DNA from: JBKDZP01 sp047971315
GTDB lineage: Bacteria > Bacillota_I > Bacilli_A > RF39 > UBA660
Direction of reading: 5' to 3'
Length of the DNA: 37,925 nt
NCBI GenBank assembly: GCA_047971315.1
Contig: JBKDZP010000010.1
Location: 1 to 37,925 of the forward strand
Numbering within the stretch: position 1 is the stretch's first letter; each line of letters starts with the position of its first letter. The notes below the pieces were generated by a model. The model had not been told where the DNA came from and made no database searches. It saw nothing but the letters and a program-made list of their open reading frames with translations. This document shows positions 1-6,479 of this stretch, piece after piece. A program made the translations under genes and the position numbers.

Positions 1-1
1 A

Positions 2-295
2 ACAAATAATCTATTAAATAATGTTGGAATGGATTATGATGCAACTGTATATGGAGATGGAGTTTATGAAACCAGTACGGGAGCTTACCGATATAATGGA
101 ACAGCATGGAGTGGTACATACCAAGGAGGATGGAGCACAGAATATAGTTACTTGCCATATGCCTCTCATCCGTGGTTCGGTCGCGGTGCCATTTTCGTTT
201 ACACGTCGATTGTTGGGCTAGGTAGTTTCAGCCACATGAATGGTGGTACGCATAGCAGCATTTCGTTCCGTCCGGTTGTCTCTTCTCTTCAATAA
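2..295 (+). CDS. DGR target protein, C-terminal part (5' end outside window)
   Basis: This frame is open from the left edge and encodes the last 97 residues of a larger protein ending in TAA. The tail reads as a C-type-lectin/formylglycine-generating-enzyme-like variable domain: a Tyr/Gly/Trp-rich lead-in (GDGVYETS, TAWSGTY), then PWFGRGA, a Gly-rich core, and the terminal SFRPVVSS typical of DGR targets in gut Bacillota. Residues encoded by 161-289 form the variable repeat and match the template repeat at 513-641 except mostly at Asn codons. Such domains display variable residues on a ligand-binding face. The N-terminal part is not visible, so whether it is a prepilin, lipoprotein or other anchored protein cannot be decided. 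Related targets in this group of bacteria are often prepilin-like, which fits the pilus operon from 6480, but that link is inference. Confidence 0.85.
   Translation, partial: TNNLLNNVGMDYDATVYGDGVYETSTGAYRYNGTAWSGTYQGGWSTEYSYLPYASHPWFGRGAIFVYTSIVGLGSFSHMNGGTHSSISFRPVVSSLQ
161..289 (+). repeat. DGR variable repeat (VR)
   Basis: This stretch aligns without gaps to 513-641 (offset 352). Over 161-287 there are 16 differences. Ten lie where the template has A (template 519, 531, 532, 544, 549, 550, 552, 603, 610, 613). Six lie at non-A positions (template 565, 576, 585, 589, 591, 592). The last ~26 bases, 262-287, are identical and would act as the initiation-of-mutagenic-homology end. It sits at the extreme 3' end of the target gene, as DGR VRs do. 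Confidence 0.93.
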
Positions 296-311
296 TTTCG
301 AAGAAATTATG

Positions 312-402
312 CTTACGAGTCTTGACTCGCTCTTGGGTTCGTAAGAACCTTTTAAGGGCAAAGCCCTTATCCTAGTACACGCATTTAATATAGCATAGGA
401 TA
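312..402. other. Cluster of three stem-loops just downstream of the VR
   Basis: Three inverted repeats follow the target stop codon. First, CTTACGA (312-318) pairs with TCGTAAG (339-345) and encloses a perfect CGAGTC/GACTCG hairpin at 316-329. Second, TAAGGGC (353-359) pairs with GCCCTTA (363-369) around an AAA loop. Third, TATCCTA (368-374) pairs with TAGGATA (396-402). None is followed by a clear T-run, so they are not typical terminators. A hairpin or cruciform shortly after the VR is a known aid to target recognition in characterised DGRs; the 316-329 hairpin, about 27 bases after the VR, is the best candidate for that role. Confidence 0.6.
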
Positions 403-440
403 GAAATCAAAATATTATTAAGATAAAATGTAAGAAAAGT

Positions 441-474
441 GCTTCTGCAGATGTCTTTTGGCATCTGCAGAAGC
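441..474. other. Long perfect inverted repeat upstream of the TR
   Basis: A 13-bp perfect stem, GCTTCTGCAGATG (441-453) with its complement at 462-474, closes an 8-base loop, 38 bases before the TR. On the plus strand it is followed by a purine-rich stretch, so it is not a plus-strand terminator. On the minus strand it is followed by a T-rich run and could stop antisense transcription. It may alternatively be the 5' structured part of the template RNA. Confidence 0.6.
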
Positions 475-512
475 GAAAAGAATATAGGGATAAAGTCAGA
501 AATTTGAGAATA

Positions 513-641
513 GCCTCTAATCCGTGGTTCAATCGCGGTGCCAATTTCAATAACACGTCGATTGCTGGGCTAGGTGGTTTCAGCTACACGTTTGGTGGTA
601 CGAATAGCAACAATTCGTTCCGTCCGGTTGTCTCTTCTCAT
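513..641 (+). repeat. DGR template repeat (TR), transcribed as template RNA
   Basis: This is the invariant donor copy matching the VR at 161-289. Read in the VR frame it would give Asn at eight positions (ASNPWFNRGANFNN...TNSNN); all are AAY codons, the classic design in which A mutagenesis yields many residues but no stop codons. It lies upstream of the accessory genes and reverse transcriptase. An open frame of about 66 codons passes through it but has no ribosome binding site, and the stretch is best read as an RNA. Base composition is clearly more GC-rich than the surroundings. Confidence 0.93.
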
Positions 642-656
642 AGAGCTCTGAATCAC

Positions 657-707
657 AAACTACATATTGAATTGATTCTAATCTGTATAGTGAATCAATC
701 GTAGTTT
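657..707 (+). ncRNA. Nested stem-loop in the TR RNA 3' flank
   Basis: AAACTAC (657-663) pairs with GTAGTTT (701-707), and inside it ATTGATTC (671-678) pairs with GAATCAAT (692-699) around a 13-base loop. It starts 16 bases after the TR. In studied DGRs the RNA just downstream of the TR is structured and needed for self-primed cDNA synthesis, so this is a plausible counterpart. The pairing is seen in the sequence; the role is inference. Confidence 0.55.
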
Positions 708-824
708 TATATATCAAAGGGACTTTATTCCTTTCTAATTTCCTGACAATTAGATAAACACATAAACATAAACAGTTTTAGTAAGTAGTAAAATGGTGAA
801 CACTAGAATTTGTATTTTTTTAAG

Positions 825-867
825 ATAGCAGTACCAAGTTTTTTTTGGTCTGCTATTTTATTTTTTA
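825..867 (+). terminator. Rho-independent terminator between TR region and accessory genes
   Basis: ATAGCAG (825-831) and ACCAA (833-837) pair with TTGGT (845-849) and CTGCTAT (850-856), giving 12 pairs with one bulged T, followed by a run of T at 857-866. It would end a short TR transcript of a few hundred bases before the protein genes. Read-through could still supply the downstream genes. Confidence 0.75.
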
Positions 868-891
868 GAAGTGGAAGGAGTAAAAAGGAAG

Positions 892-1248
892 TTGAGCAAG
901 TTATATGATATTTATAAAGAAAAAAAAGAACAAAATTCTAATAAACTTTATTTGTTTAAAAATGGGAATTTTTATTTAGCACTCTCTGAAGATGCTAAAA
1001 TTATGCATAAGGAATTGGGTCTTAAAATAACTGCTTTTTCAAGAGAGGCAGAAAAATGTGGGTTTACCATCTCGGAATATGATAAATATATCAAATTTAT
1101 TAAACTATTAGGTTATCAATGCGAGGTCATTCTAAATGATGTCGATCAAATAATCGAGGATATCAAAGATATTAATATCAATCATCTCAACGGTAAAACA
1201 GCAATTGATAAAATTAATTTTTATCAGAAAATATTACTAAATCAATAA
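892..1248 (+). CDS. DGR accessory protein with MutS domain-I-like fold (MSL)
   Basis: A small protein of about 118 residues resembling the N-terminal mismatch-recognition domain of MutS: the region NKLYLFKNGNFYLALSEDAKIMHKELGLKIT parallels the MutS pattern of LLFRMGDFYELFxxDAKxASxxLxITLT, followed by the small domain ending in GYQCEVIL where MutS has GYKVAICEQ. MutS-like accessory proteins are known in a subset of DGRs, where Avd, HRDC or MSL proteins accompany the RT. The preferred start is TTG at 892, 11 bases after an AAGGAG box (875-880); an in-frame GTG at 871 lacks a ribosome binding site. The stop overlaps the following avd start (TAATG), so the genes are probably translationally coupled. 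Whether it binds nucleic acid or RT is unknown. Confidence 0.75.
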   Translation: MSKLYDIYKEKKEQNSNKLYLFKNGNFYLALSEDAKIMHKELGLKITAFSREAEKCGFTISEYDKYIKFIKLLGYQCEVILNDVDQIIEDIKDININHLNGKTAIDKINFYQKILLNQ

Positions 1249-1634
1249 TGAATGAAAAAATTAAAAAAAACAAATTTATTATAATAAAAAACAGATCTAG
1301 AAATTATAAAGAAATTTCAAGAATTAATTATCTATGTTTATAAAATATTACGTAAGTACCCAGAATCAGAGCAGTTTAACTTAGTAAAGGATACCAAAGA
1401 TATTTTATTTGCAGGTTTGAAATTGTTAGTATGTGCTAAAACTCATATGATAAAAAGGCTAAAATAGATTATTTGCTAGAAATTGAGAGCAATCTTTCAA
1501 TTTTATTGATTTTTATTCGTATAGCAGTAAAATCAAAATATATTACAAAACAGAATTATACAGCATGGAGCTATAAGATAAAAGACATAGATACAATGCT
1601 ACAAAAGTGGATTCGTTCATGTCAAAGACAATAA
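1248..1634 (+). pseudogene. avd: avd-like DGR accessory gene with two frameshifts
   Basis: No single frame is open here, but three pieces in two frames form one Avd-like four-helix-bundle protein. The ATG at 1248 gives MNEKIKKNKFIIIKN. Near 1288-1298, in a run of A, the frame moves by one and continues as DLEIIKKFQELIIYVYKILRKYPESEQF...LLVCAKTH. Near 1441-1450 it returns to the first frame as KKAKIDYLLEIESNLSILLIFIRIA...MLQKWIRS, ending in TAA at 1632-1634, which overlaps the RT start. The pattern (hydrophobic helix, FP/YP-E-E/R, Leu-rich helix, KWI near the end) matches the family that forms the pentameric barrel binding the DGR RT. Two opposite shifts suggest decay, sequencing error in A-runs, or partial compensation. 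Confidence 0.75.
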
Positions 1635-2641
1635 AAAAGGCATTTGATAATGCCCTTACATTTGAAAAGATGTATGATGCTTATAAACGAGCAAAATTGA
1701 ATAAGTCTATGAAAAGAGAAGTGTTGGAATTTGAGTTAAACTTAGAAATAAATATAATTAACCTGGTTGAGGAATTGAAATACAATACTTATAAGCTTGG
1801 AAAATATCGTCAATTTAAGGTATACGAACCTAAGGAAAGAGTAATTAAGGCTTTACCTTTTCGTGATCGAGTTGTTCATCAGTGGTATGTTTATGAATTT
1901 ATAATTCCACATATTGTTCCAAAATTCGTATATGATAGTTATACTTGTATTAAAAATAAAGGAACACATCATGCAGTAGCACGATTAAAATATTTTATTG
2001 ATAGTGCTCGAAGACAATACGGCGATTTCTATATTGTAAAAATGGACATTAGTAAATTTTTTTATAATATAGATCCTAATATTTTATTTTCTATAATGAG
2101 TAAATATATAAGCGATAAAAAATTGTTAGCATTAACAAAAACTCTAATTTTTGATGAAAAAAATGAAATTGGAATTCCAATTGGAAATTACACGAGTCAA
2201 TATTTTGCGAACATATATTTAAATGAATTAGATCAATATGTAAAGAGAAATTTAAAAGTACAATATTATTTAAGATATATGGACGACTTTATTTTGTTAG
2301 TTCCCAATAAAGAAATAGCAAGGAATCTATACAAAGAAAAAGAGCTATTTGTTATGGAAAAAATGAAATTGAAATTAAACCCTAAAAGCAGAATATATCC
2401 GTCTGCAATGGGTGTTGATTTTTGTGGATATAGAGTGTATTATACCCATATTCTTGTACGAAATCGTAGCAATCGTAATATAAGAAAAAAAATAAAAAAG
2501 TGGAATATCCAATATAAAAATGGAACATTAAATAAAAAAGAAGTAGAAACGTCTTTTAATTCTTGGAAATCCCACATTAAACATTCCAATAGTTATAATT
2601 TGTATGTTAGGTATTTAAATAAAATGAAATTCAGATTATAA
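1619..2641 (+). CDS. DGR reverse transcriptase
   Basis: This 340-residue protein is a DGR-type group II-like reverse transcriptase that copies the TR RNA into mutagenised cDNA. Domains run in order: an N-terminal palm start with LPFRDRVVHQ (motif 1 region), KMDISKFFYNID carrying the first catalytic Asp, IPIGNYTSQ at about residues 186-192 (the DGR signature, replacing the QGxxxS of other RTs), YLRYMDDFILL with the catalytic YMDD at bases 2276-2287, then the C-terminal thumb with DFCGYRV. The length is normal for the family and there are no disruptions. ATG at 1619 is chosen over an in-frame GTG at 1607 because it aligns with family starts. It overlaps the end of avd by 16 bases. Confidence 0.95.
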   Translation: MSKTIKKAFDNALTFEKMYDAYKRAKLNKSMKREVLEFELNLEINIINLVEELKYNTYKLGKYRQFKVYEPKERVIKALPFRDRVVHQWYVYEFIIPHIVPKFVYDSYTCIKNKGTHHAVARLKYFIDSARRQYGDFYIVKMDISKFFYNIDPNILFSIMSKYISDKKLLALTKTLIFDEKNEIGIPIGNYTSQYFANIYLNELDQYVKRNLKVQYYLRYMDDFILLVPNKEIARNLYKEKELFVMEKMKLKLNPKSRIYPSAMGVDFCGYRVYYTHILVRNRSNRNIRKKIKKWNIQYKNGTLNKKEVETSFNSWKSHIKHSNSYNLYVRYLNKMKFRL

Positions 2642-2694
2642 ATAGAATGTTTTTTTATTGATTTTATACAGTTGAGATTAAGGTCAGGTATAAG

Positions 2695-2718
2695 AAAATA
2701 GTTAGTAACTATTTTTTT
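2695..2718. terminator. Bidirectional terminator between RT and XRE genes
   Basis: AAAATAGTT (2695-2703) pairs perfectly with AACTATTTT (2707-2715) around AGT, with T-run on the plus strand and A-run upstream. It separates the convergent RT and repressor genes and could serve both. Confidence 0.7.
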
Positions 2719-2770
2719 GTTTTCAATTACTAATTTTTCCAGTTTTATAATCAGCAGAGATGTTCATTAA

Positions 2771-3166
2771 TTAGCAAAAATTTATTAAATAATCTATTGG
2801 AAGTAATAATTTTCCCTTTTCGTACTTGCTCCATACTTGTTGGGTGCAAACCATCTTAATGGCAATTTCTCGCTGAGATAAGTGATTTAAATTTCTAATA
2901 GTTATTAGATTTTTAATTAATGTATCATAGTTTATAGCTGAACTTTGCTGATAACTTTTTTCTTTTGAAAGACTAAATAGATAATCTAGACTAATATCGA
3001 GTTTCATTGCTATTAAGTCTAATGTTTTTAAGGACATAGATCTAATACCAAGTTCATAACTATTGTACGTAACTGGTTTTAATAATAGCATTTTCGCAAA
3101 TTCATTTTGTTTTATATCTAAATCTTCTCTTAAATTTCTAATTTTTTCATAGTACGGAATATACAT
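2771..3166 (-). CDS. Two-domain XRE-family repressor, prematurely truncated
   Basis: The protein contains two helix-turn-helix domains of the XRE/Cro type in tandem: residues about 7-62 (IRNLREDLDIKQNEFAKMLLLKP...YELG...LDLIAMKLDISLDYLF) and about 88-131 (IRNLNHLSQREIAIKMVCTQQVWSKYEKG...LPIDYLINFC). The second domain stops at TAA (2771-2773) just where homologues continue; the same frame then reads LMNISADYKTGKISN and stops at 2723-2725, so the TAA looks like a nonsense mutation removing about 16 residues. A GAGGTG ribosome binding site precedes the ATG. It is probably the regulator of the integrated element, autoregulated through the palindrome at 3178-3191. The role is inferred from the family and position. 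Confidence 0.75.
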   Translation of the reverse strand: MYIPYYEKIRNLREDLDIKQNEFAKMLLLKPVTYNSYELGIRSMSLKTLDLIAMKLDISLDYLFSLSKEKSYQQSSAINYDTLIKNLITIRNLNHLSQREIAIKMVCTQQVWSKYEKGKLLLPIDYLINFC

Positions 3167-3177
3167 GAATTACACCT

Positions 3178-3191
3178 CACTATAAATAGTG
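3178..3191. promoter_or_regulatory. Putative operator of the XRE repressor
   Basis: CACTAT/ATAGTG half-sites separated by AA form a 14-base palindrome directly upstream of the repressor's ribosome binding site, in the divergent intergenic region. The position fits autorepression; no binding data. Confidence 0.4.
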
Positions 3192-3309
3192 TATAAGTAA
3201 TATTAATAGAGTTAAAATAAATCTACTCTTAGTTGTGAAATTAGTAATAAGATGGTAAAATTAAGTTAGTAGTATGTTGTTACAAAAATAAAAATAATAG
3301 GTGATAAGG

Positions 3310-3857
3310 GTGAAAGAACAACAAATATATGATTTGATCAAAAAAAACTCCAACATGAGGCAAAAAGAATTATGCAACAACTTCTACAAATGTATAAAAA
3401 TGAGAATAAAATTGACTCACCTTTTTATGAGGTTGTATTATCTAAGATAAACAAAAAATCCAAAATATACGATAGTAGAATATTAAATTTAGTAATAAAA
3501 GAAATTCCACTTGATTTATATATATCTACGATTAGCGAAAAAATTTTTTTAACGGAAGAATAGTTTAATTTACTTTTAAAAGAAGAGACAGTAATAAATA
3601 ATGATCTTATAAGTATGGATGCTGAGAAAATTGCTATTTATTTGGTTGAGCTTTGCAAGAGTGGTATTTATGAGAATATAGATATTTTGGATGTAATTTA
3701 TGTGATATTAAAAGAAGATTATGAATTTTATAGTGGTGAAATAGAAATTAATAAATTACTAAATAAAATTAAAATTTATACGAAGCAAAAAGGAGTAGAT
3801 ATATTGAGTTATTTTCCAATTAATTTCAATTTATTAAATAATCTTAATTCATATTAA
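3310..3857 (+). pseudogene. Broken helical gene of unknown function
   Basis: A GTG at 3310, with a purine-rich leader before it, opens a frame reading VKEQQIYDLIKKNSNMRQKEL. Around 3370 the coding potential moves to the frame starting MQQLLQMYKNEN, which runs to a TAG at 3561-3563 (after IFLTEE) and continues uninterrupted in that same frame (FNLLLKEETVINNDLISMDAEKIAIYLVELCK) to TAA at 3855-3857. One frameshift plus one nonsense codon therefore separate what looks like a single protein of about 180 residues. It is Lys/Glu/Ile/Leu-rich, predicted mostly helical, without motifs I recognise. It lies divergent to the XRE repressor, the usual place for an early gene of an integrative element. Confidence 0.5.
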
Positions 3858-3860
3858 AAG

Positions 3861-3888
3861 TTGAATATTTTTTTAAATTTGATATAAT
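3861..3888 (+). promoter_or_regulatory. Sigma-A-type promoter with extended -10
   Basis: TTGAAT (3861-3866), a 16-base spacer, then TGaTATAAT with TATAAT at 3883-3888. It would drive the gene at 4022 with a leader of about 130 bases that includes a small GCTAA/TTAGC hairpin near 3908-3920. Confidence 0.5.
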
Positions 3889-4021
3889 TATGTTGACAAT
3901 AATAATGCTAAATGTTAGCATATACACTACTTAGTCAAAACTTTAAAAAGAAACCACCAATGATGTTTCATAAATAAGTAAATTTATGTTGTAAAAAATT
4001 AGGAATTGGTAGGAAATAATA

Positions 4022-4375
4022 ATGAATGAAGAACAGATAAGTCTTTACAATGAAGTACTAGAATTAATGAAAATCCATAAGGATAAGTATCCGTATGTCT
4101 ATAATAGTTCCGATACAGAGTTTTTAGAAAAAGAGGATTTCTATATTAGTAATAATGCATACAAGGGAATACTTTTATTAAAACGTAAAAATAAGTATAT
4201 AGTTGATGTTGTTGTTTCTAACGGACTAGACACTATTATATGTGGCTTATTAAAAAAAGTTTTTGATTCTTTTGAGGAGTCCAAACAATTTTATAATGAA
4301 AAAAAGGATTATATAAAGAAGGCTGATATTTCTACTGTTTTATTAGATGGAAAAACCAATTATAAAATTGACTAA
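4022..4375 (+). CDS. Hypothetical protein of the integrated element
   Basis: A 117-residue protein, start ATG after a TAGGAA box. It has no signal peptide or membrane segment. The middle alternates beta-like stretches (ILLLKRKNKYIVDVVVSNGLDTIICGLL), followed by a charged helix (FDSFEESKQFYNEKKDYIKKAD). I do not recognise a family. It lies between the element's broken early gene and the broken integrase, so it is probably cargo or a control gene. Confidence 0.6.
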   Translation: MNEEQISLYNEVLELMKIHKDKYPYVYNSSDTEFLEKEDFYISNNAYKGILLLKRKNKYIVDVVVSNGLDTIICGLLKKVFDSFEESKQFYNEKKDYIKKADISTVLLDGKTNYKID

Positions 4376-4447
4376 TTTTGTTTGTTTTCAAGGGATTAAA
4401 AAGAAAAAAAGATGAAAAATAAATATAAAATAAAATAACAATTTTCG

Positions 4448-5400
4448 ATGGTTGAAGATAAACCAAAATGTACAATTAATTCTAAAGAATATTTGGATAA
4501 TGATCAAATAAAAGTTGTAAAAGATGCTTTACTATTTGAAAGTATTCGTTTTCAAACAGCTGTAACTATCATAATAGATTCGGGTAGAAGACGTGAAGAA
4601 GTTCTTGCTTTAAGATATTGTGATATTAATATATTGAGTGGACTTGTTACTGTTGAAAATGCTTTCGTCAAATCTAAACTAACTTATAATCATATTATAA
4701 AGAAAGTAAAAACAAAAGCTAGTGAAAGACGTTTTTATATTACAAATCATGCATTAGAATTAGTTAAAAATTTGAGAACTTTTAAGGAAAGCTGTGGTAT
4801 AGTTGTTCATGATGATGATTATATATTCACAGCTTGGGATAGTAATGATTTAATTGCACCAGAGATTACTAGTAAAGAATGGTGAAATTTTATAAAAAAA
4901 GTACCAGTACCCCAAATCCCGTTAAAAAATCTTCGTGATACACAAGCATCTTTTCTAGATGCATAGACGCTCCCATAAAAGCAAGACAAAATCGATTGGG
5001 TCATTCTAATCCAATAACAACTTTAGGTATTTATACTCAATCTAATTTAAAAGAGGATAGAAAAATAGTTGACGAAATAGAAAATGCATTTTATAATACA
5101 TATGGTCTTTCAATAAGTGATTTGTATAAGATATGTGTTGATAGATTTAGTCGACCAAAGAAGATAATTGATGTATTGGAAAAAGCAACTGATCAATTAG
5201 TAACGGACGAAAACTATTACGATGTATTACATAAATTTAAAAATCATTTAATGGATATATATCCAGCATTTGCTAAAATTTCTAAGATAGACTCAGAGTT
5301 ATCAGATGATGATATTGAGGCAATTTTTGTTGGTTATACTCCTATATATAAAACAATAAAAATAGATTTTCCTGATATGGATTTATTGATAAAAATCTAA
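4448..5400 (+). pseudogene. int: Tyrosine recombinase (integrase), degenerate
   Basis: Two open pieces carry the catalytic half of a phage/ICE-type tyrosine recombinase. The first (4448-4885) holds SGRRREEVLALRYCDI with the first catalytic Arg. It meets TGA at 4883-4885 but the frame goes on with NFIKK...IPLKNLRDTQASFLDA; here the usual HxxR reads KNLR. A stop and a frame change near 4961 lead into IKARQNRLGHSNPITTLGIYTQS, giving the LGH His and the nucleophile Tyr, and the frame runs on to 5400. The N-terminal arm-binding and core-binding domains are missing. The remnant lies directly beside the tRNA-Trp 3' fragment, which fits an element integrated at a tRNA gene. It cannot be functional as written. 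Confidence 0.85.
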
Positions 5401-5422
5401 CCATTTATATAGGTTTATTAGA

Positions 5423-5490
5423 TTTTGGTACACAAATTTTGAATAACTTTAATTCATGTATCATTTGTGTACCAAATCTATTATTTTTTT
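5423..5490 (+). terminator. Terminator after the integrase remnant
   Basis: TTGGTACACAAAT (5425-5437) pairs over 13 bp with 5463-5475, and the flanking TAGATT/AATCTA extends the stem past a bulge. A T-run follows at 5483-5490. The loop of about 25 bases is large, so it may also be an element-end structure. Confidence 0.55.
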
Positions 5491-5527
5491 TAATTATTTT
5501 TAATTATTTTTAATTATTTTTAATTTT
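5491..5527 (+). repeat. Short tandem repeat, 10-base unit
   Basis: TAATTATTTT is repeated three times (5491-5520) followed by a partial fourth copy. It lies between the integrase terminator and the att site. It could be a slippage product or arm-type binding sites; nothing in the sequence decides. Confidence 0.7.
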
Positions 5528-5633
5528 ATAGTTTTTATAGTATTATTAAAAACAGTTGAAAATAGGTAAAAAAAGCTTTATACTTTCTATTGAATTGGAT
5601 TTTGGTTGAAAAAATTCAGGGGTATTCTAATCC

Positions 5634-5678
5634 TCTCCAAAACCGAGAACTTCGGTTCGAATCCGAAACTCCCTGCCA
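5634..5678 (+). tRNA. 3' fragment of tRNA-Trp: attachment-site remnant
   Basis: The stretch reads as the 3' half of tRNA-Trp: anticodon loop CTCCAAA with anticodon CCA, anticodon 3' stem ACCGA, T-arm TTCGG-TTCGAAT-CCGAA, acceptor 3' strand ACTCCCT, discriminator G and encoded CCA at 5676-5678. The 5' half is absent: bases before about 5634 do not pair with the anticodon stem, and no D-arm or AGGGAGT acceptor strand is found nearby. This is the pattern left when an element integrates at the anticodon loop/3' end of a tRNA gene, the intact tRNA lying at the other end (left of the window). It marks the right boundary of the island. From 5401 to 5779 no protein gene is seen. Confidence 0.85.
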
Positions 5679-5722
5679 TATGTGAATTTGCTCCAACTTT
5701 TGGAGTTAAAATATATATAAAG

Positions 5723-5755
5723 CCATAGAAATAAAGAGTTTCTGTGGTTTTTCGT
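5723..5755 (+). terminator. Terminator originally serving tRNA-Trp
   Basis: CCATAGAAA (5723-5731) pairs with TTTCTGTGG (5739-5747) with one G-U pair, then TTTTT. A smaller CTCCAA/TTGGAG hairpin lies at 5691-5705. Both sit just after the tRNA fragment and probably belong to the original tRNA locus. Confidence 0.7.
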
Positions 5756-5779
5756 TTTAACAAAAAAGGAGGATAAAAT

Positions 5780-6166
5780 ATAGAATTTACCTATGAAAAA
5801 TTAAAAAAAGATGAAAGCTTTGAGAAAAGAATAGAAATTACTTGTGCGATGCATAGCGCAAAATGTAAGTTTATACAAGGAAAAATAATTGAAATAGATG
5901 ATACTAATATTAGTTTTTATGTTGATTTCTTTGAAAATAATGATTTTGGGAATATTGAAAAAAGAGAATATAAAGAACTATCTAATGAAATTATTTCAAA
6001 AATAACAATGATAGAAATATTAAATACAAAAGAATTTATAGATTTTATTGATAGTAATGTTATTGGGAAATTTGGTGAAATTTTGAATTATAAGATCGAA
6101 ATGCAATTAGACATAAATGACACTTTAATAAAAGTAAAATATCAAGGGATGCTAAATATAAAATAA
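5780..6166 (+). CDS. Hypothetical protein, apparently with an ATA start
   Basis: The conserved-looking frame starts well upstream of its first ATG (5849): a perfect AAGGAGG box (5767-5772 region) lies seven bases before ATA at 5780, and the frame then reads EFTYEKLKKDESFEKRIEITCAMHSAKCKFIQGKIIEIDDTN on to TAA. No ATG, GTG or TTG sits at the expected place. The product would be about 128 residues, with a beta-rich middle (KCKFIQGKIIEID, ISFYVDFF) suggestive of a small barrel, but I recognise no family. Either ATA is used as a rare start, or an ATG mutated and translation now begins weakly at 5849. It is the first gene outside the integrated element. Confidence 0.55.
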   Translation: MEFTYEKLKKDESFEKRIEITCAMHSAKCKFIQGKIIEIDDTNISFYVDFFENNDFGNIEKREYKELSNEIISKITMIEILNTKEFIDFIDSNVIGKFGEILNYKIEMQLDINDTLIKVKYQGMLNIK

Positions 6167-6398
6167 TTAACTATGTTTTGAATATTCGATGCTGAAATTA
6201 TGTACTAAGAATAGCTTTATCTAGCAAAAAAGTTGTTATTAATTAACTAGATACTTATTAATATGATAAAAATAAAATAATCAATAGTATAAAATTTTGT
6301 ATTTTTTAAAAATGTCGCCTAAAAATAAGCATTAATTTATAACTTAAATCACTACTTTACAAATATAAAATAATTTATTAGTTGTTTATAAATTTTGA

Positions 6399-6427
6399 TT
6401 GACAATTTATATAGAATAGGTTATATT
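6399..6427 (+). promoter_or_regulatory. Promoter of the type IV pilus operon
   Basis: TTGACA (6399-6404), a 17-base spacer and TATATT (6422-6427) form a strong sigma-A-type promoter; a second TATAAT lies at 6428-6433. A leader of about 45 bases leads to AGGAGAGG and the first prepilin ATG. The gap from 6167 to 6398 shows nothing else that I can name. Confidence 0.65.
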
Positions 6428-6479
6428 TATAATATAAACAAGGTAACAAGTTTATAGAAATATAGGAGAGGAAGAAAAT

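Noticed and set aside
21..221. An alternative-frame ORF over the target gene
   Set aside because: The VR reading frame ending at 295 matches the DGR target family; the other frame is a shadow.
504..704. An open frame of 66 codons over the TR as a protein
   Set aside because: It has no ribosome binding site and overlaps the template repeat; its similarity to the target tail is due to the TR/VR relation.
5491..5527. CRISPR-like or att-core repeats
   Set aside because: Units of 10 bases with no spacers; a simple AT tandem repeat.
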